A stretch of DNA of 64,000 bases from Pristionchus mayeri (Eukaryota > Nematoda > Chromadorea > Rhabditida > Neodiplogasteridae): positions 33,713,541 through 33,777,540 of the forward strand of contig BTRK01000004.1 in NCBI GenBank assembly GCA_036245805.1, given 5' to 3'. Both the position numbers and the translations under genes were made by a program. Below are positions 59,702 through 64,000 of this stretch, piece after piece. Position 1 is the stretch's first letter, and the number at the start of each line of letters is the position of its first letter. A model generated the notes under the pieces. It ran no database searches and had not been told where the DNA came from. It saw only the letters and a list, made by a program, of their open reading frames with translations.

Positions 59702-61155
59702 TCCATTGGGGATCGATCTGTGTTCATAGTGGAGGCAAAGAGTCATTTATCGCTGGGAATTGGGCGATAGATCAGTGTCTCACCGATCACATTCCAGGGC
59801 GGGGGCGAGATGGTATCGAGAATCAGCACGTGTAGAGGGCAATTCGAGAAGACTGATGCATTCCGATTAGATAATTGCTGAGTTACGTAAAGATCATGAT
59901 AAACAGGTTTGGGTTGAATACATCCTGCTGTTCTCAGTTTTTCATGTGTGGGGCTTCGGTGGAATAAGATAACAATCACTGTTCATAGCGGCCTGAAACG
60001 TGAATTAGCCATGAATTTCAACAAAAAATACATATCAGTGCTCTTTACCCTCACGAAAAATCGCTGATAAAAGCAGATAAGATTAGCTTATTTATTGCGA
60101 ACAATATTTTTCGCAAACAGTTCCCTCATTCTGCTACAAAATACAAATGTCCGTCCATGTATCTTGATCTCTGCATCTCATCGTGGAATGTGGTGTTGGG
60201 CTGTGATTCCTTGTCCATTTCATTATATCATTTAGTCATCAGATCCTGTCCAATTCACGTATTCCCGTAAGGAATGAATGCTGCAAAATTGCTTATCAGC
60301 GGAAACGGCCGTGAACCGCGTGGACTACATGCTCTCTGCATCACAGCCTCTTTATTGAAACGAATCGCATATAGTGGAGAATGTGAGGTACTCATAAGAT
60401 AGCCTTCCAGATGAAAGCTAAAAATGGACCGGATCTTCTTGTTTTCGAAGGAATACTTATTGACAGTGTTGTAACCTTCTGATTGAACTAGTGACACTGT
60501 GAGTCAGGCGGTGCTAAAAACTGAATCGTGCTATCTGATCATGCGACAAAAACAGGCGCGTACCACCCGATTTGTCTTCTCACTTCCGGCGATGAAATGG
60601 TGTCGAATCGAACACTCATCCCTTTTGAAGGCGCGCCGCGGAACGACAATCACTACCAACCTCACCTGAATCCGCTCTAAAAGCCATATAGTAAATTACT
60701 ACGATGGGAGCAGGAGTATAATGCAAGAAGACTTGAACAAGTCTGGATTGGATCGATATTTGAAGTAGTTACCATACAATTTCTCCGCTATTCCATCAAT
60801 TCATTCTTTGAACTCTTTATCATACCGTGGAATGCGGCGCCTGTGCTTTGTCAGTCTGCTCCTTTACCCTCCCTGAGTCACCTCGTAACTCCCTCCCATA
60901 CTATTCCTCTTTCTCACGTATCCCTCTTAGGAATGTAGCCTGTAGTGGCTTTTATCTAGGGAACTAGGCGTGGTTGAAATGTGACCTTTCCGACTACACG
61001 GCATGTTTCCCTGACCCCTTGAAGCAAAGATTGAGGATAATTTTGTTAAAGTTGTGGACTCTAGTAAATGGTCTATGAATTTTCACGAGCAATACGTATA
61101 GACTATTTCTCTGCAGAGAAAACTGATTCTTCCCTCTTATTCGTACCGTCTAGAC
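59702..61155. other. Intergenic; no gene seen
   Basis: Mixed AT-rich DNA with scattered stops in all frames and no splice-supported exon. The first 150 bp belong to the duplicated 5' flank of the F-box-like locus. The stretch ends where the 5'-truncated LINE copy begins. Confidence 0.5.
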
Positions 61156-64000
61156 CATTTCTGTAAGGGCATTTGGGTGATCTACGCTGGAGTTCTCATG
61201 AAGAAGGAAGAGGTACAGGCATTCAAGGCGAAGACAGCTAGCAAGGAGATGAAGGGAAACTAGGATCCCCCTGCAGACCTCTCCCTATCCTCTCCTCGCT
61301 TTCTTCAATAACTCCCCCTTCCTCGACCCAAACTGTTTATCCCAGCTTAGTTTCTCAATACGATTCCCCCTCCACTCCTTCCTCTGATATTCTGCCAAAG
61401 ATTTCTTGTCTCTATTACAACGCCCGATCATTAGTCAATAAGCTACCATATTTTCACTCTATTCTAAAGGTTGAACAACCAGACATTGTGTTTATCACCG
61501 AATCATGGCTGACCTCTCGTATTCCTACCTCATTGATAATCGCTGATCTACCATATCATGCTATTAGACGTGATCGCTCAAATGGCCGTGGAGGCGGTAC
61601 ACTTATTGTACTTCGTGACCATTTTCACTACTCTATCCTCGGTTCCATCCATAGTAGTCTTGAATCCCTCTCCATTGATTTGCTCACTTCCTCGTCCTCT
61701 TTCATTCGTCTTTGTGTTGTGTACCGACCTCCTAGCTACAGTACGACCCAGACAGAAAACCTCGTTGATGGTCTCTCAGAACTTCTTACCACCAGTCCCC
61801 ACCCAATCATATTCATAGGAGATTTCAATAGCGACATAATTTCCAGTGCCATTCCAGCCACAGAACAATCACTTCACTCCTTCGTTTCTACTTCCGACCT
61901 CAGCCATCTAATCCGTAGTCCCACTAGGATAGATCGATGCATTGATTGGCTACTTGCTAGTGATTCATCCATAGTACACAACCCCTCTGTAATTCCCTCC
62001 TTTCCTACATCCGATCATTTTGGTATATCCTTCTCAATTGATTCAAGATGCCTCCCTCCCGCTCAATCGTTAGTTAGAGATTTCGCTCGCGCCAACTATG
62101 ACCACCTCTCGTCCTTCCTTCTCACCTTCGACTGGTTTACAACATTTTCACAAGCTCCTGACCCTGAGAACATGTATTCTAACTTTGTCTCTGTAATCCA
62201 CCACGCGATTGATCTTTTCGTACCGTATCACTGCCCTAAGCCTGCTACCCATTCTTATCCCCCTCATATCCGAAAGCTAATTAAGCACCGAAATTCTCTG
62301 TTCACAAAGTATAATTTACTCTCAATTCGCCTTCAATACGAGAAGTGCAGTAGAGATCTATTATTCCAAATTAAAAAATGGAACTAATTTTGCGAACATA
62401 AAAAACTAAAAAACACTAAAGATCTCTACCGTCACATCCGTACCCTTACCCAACCGAAGCCATCCATCCCCAAACAACTTATTGATTTCTCTCGAAATAT
62501 CGCAATTAGTACCTTAGACATAGCAAATTCCCTTGCATCCCGATTTGCATCCCACTTCACACTTGATGACGGATTATTACCATCCATTCCCTCCCACCCC
62601 TCTTCCTCATATCTAAGAAATGTAGCTTTCTTCCCTCATGACGTGTATAAGGCTTTAAAGCAGCTCTCACCATCATGCTCTACGGGCCATGATAACATTC
62701 CTCAGATTGTCTTTCGTAAATGTGCACATGCCCTCTCCCTCCCCCTGTGCGATATTTTCAATATTAGTATGGAAACCGGCACTGTCCCATCACTATGGAA
62801 ATTCTCACTCATTACCCCAATCCCCAAACCAAACAAGAATCCCCAAGTACCCGACTCTTATCGCCCTATATCCATACTGTCTCCCGCCTCTAAAACAATG
62901 GAACGCCTTGTCAAGCATAAGCTTGCCCCTTACCTTTACCGCTCCAATATCATTCCTAATTACCAACATGGTTTTCGATCCGGTGTCTCTGTTCTTACCA
63001 ACCTTGTGGACTGTGAAAATGACTGGACTTTCGCTCATTCCCGTAAAGAGCAAACTGATGTTATTTACCTCGACTTCTCTCGTGCATTTGACACCGTCCC
63101 CTTTCCCAAGCTTATCTCTAAATGCTTGCATTATGGTATTAATGGTAACCTTCTAAATTGGATCTCTGATTTTGTAACGGATAGGCATTTCTCCGTAAGG
63201 CTAGGTACCACCGTATCCAAGTCCTTCCCTGTCCTTTCCGGCGTACCACAAGGATCTGTACTAGGGCCTATTCTATTCTCTTTTTATATATCTGATATTA
63301 CATATGTCATTGCTCCCTTCCCCGATGTGTTTGTGAAAGCATTTGCAGATGACATTAAGATTTATGTTTCCTATTCCAGTAAAACTAAAGCCTCTCGCAC
63401 TTCCCAATTACAGTATGCCCTAGATGCCATCTATTCATGGACTGTATCCAATCAATTATCTCTCTCTGAATCTAAATGCACCCATCTCCACATAGGTCCT
63501 TCTCCTGCTCCTCAATATCTCATTAATAATGTTATCCTCGAGCAAGTGGCCCAACAACGTGATCTCGGCGTCCAAGTACTTCCCACCCTAAATAACTCTG
63601 CCAGTATTGATGATCGTGTCCAAAAAGCTACCATTGTCCTGCATATTATGCTTCGTGCTGTATCCGTTAATGATCCCACTATCCTTATCAAATGCTTTAA
63701 AACATATGTTCTCCCTCACATTGAATTCGCTTGCCCATTCTGGAACCCTCATATCAAGAAACAGAGTCAGAAGCTTGAGAAAATACAAGAGAAATTCGCT
63801 CGTATTCTATACTATAAATGCTTTCCATCTCCATCTTACCCTCTTGGTCTTCCCTCCTATTCTCAACGTCTGTCTTTCCTTGGTATTCAAGCGCTTTTTG
63901 AGAGGAGAGTCATTTATGATCTAGTCCTGGCCCGTAGGATCATGTATGGAGACACCATACTCGATAGAAGTAAATTTTTCCTGTTTGCTCCCCTAAGAGA
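61156..64000 (+). mobile_element. CR1-like LINE, copy 2 (5'-truncated, runs off window)
   Basis: Homology to copy 1 starts at about 61156 inside the C-terminus of ORF1 (GGGTGATCTACGCTGGAGTT) and continues to the window end. 5' truncation is usual for LINE insertions. The first 1.8 kb differ from copy 1 at a few percent of sites; from about 62957 on I find no difference. Confidence 0.9.
61400..64000 (+). pseudogene. LINE ORF2, copy 2 (endonuclease and reverse transcriptase)
   Basis: Here the ITESWLTSRIP endonuclease motif is intact, with GDFNSDI and SDHFGIS. A TAA at 62385 replaces the Gln of KKWNQF, and short A-run length changes follow. The reverse transcriptase has GVPQGSVLGP and FADDIKIY (about 63339-63362). 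The frame is broken only slightly, so this copy decayed little. It ends at the window edge. Confidence 0.85.

Overview
This window looks like nuclear DNA of a nematode. Genes are split by short introns that begin GTRAG and end TTTTCAG. Several open reading frames start just after a TTTCAG acceptor, as expected for trans-spliced genes. The protein families are a Rab11-type GTPase, nematode-type secreted lipocalins, a cytosolic sulfotransferase tail, an F-box-like family and maT/mariner transposons. The transposon load and the look of the families resemble diplogastrids such as Pristionchus, but I cannot fix the species. There are no bacterial operons, rRNA genes or CRISPR arrays.

Layout. 1-1.7 kb is a palindrome carrying two copies of a small membrane protein gene. 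2.07-9.77 kb is one giant palindrome with arms of about 2.95 kb. It sits between a fragment of a ubiquitin-specific protease and the tail of a sulfotransferase gene, and one arm carries an intact maT (DD37D) transposon. 10.8-18.4 kb holds a head-out inverted pair of Cys/Thr-rich secreted protein genes. 18.7-26.8 kb is a lipocalin gene and its broken inverted copy, flanking a CR1-like LINE that is itself hit by a mariner element. 27-37.2 kb holds three more lipocalin genes (one frameshifted, one wrecked by two foldback elements, one probably working) and a Rab fragment. 37.5-43.3 kb has a Rab pseudogene, a Thr-rich gene that lost its membrane exon, a divergent Rab and another Rab pseudogene. 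44-47.4 kb and 57-59.6 kb are inverted copies of an F-box-like gene, one dead and one intact, with a third partial copy at 52.9-53.3 kb. Between them lie an intact Rab11-like gene (48-49.2 kb), a membrane-anchored Thr-rich gene (51.1-52.5 kb) and a nested palindrome with a 102-bp tandem expansion (54.2-56.5 kb). 61.2-64 kb is a second, 5'-truncated LINE.

Two themes stand out. First, six genes from two families with unrelated ectodomains (lipocalins and Thr/Cys-rich proteins) share a compact promoter: a CCGCCCC box, a TATA box and then CATCAGTTG about 26-29 bp after the TATA. Five of the six also share a phase-0 exon module built around an R-x-T-I-E/TTIE motif. This points to a promoter plus signal-peptide exon cassette spread by exon shuffling in a co-expressed secreted gene cluster. 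Second, six foldback elements (1.0-1.9 kb, long inverted arms, no transposase seen) all sit between 4-bp target duplications of the form WTAW. One of them interrupts a lipocalin exon so cleanly that the empty site restores the reading frame.

Limits: identities were judged by eye, splice sites were inferred from sequence and paralogue comparison, and long palindromes can also arise as assembly or amplification artefacts.
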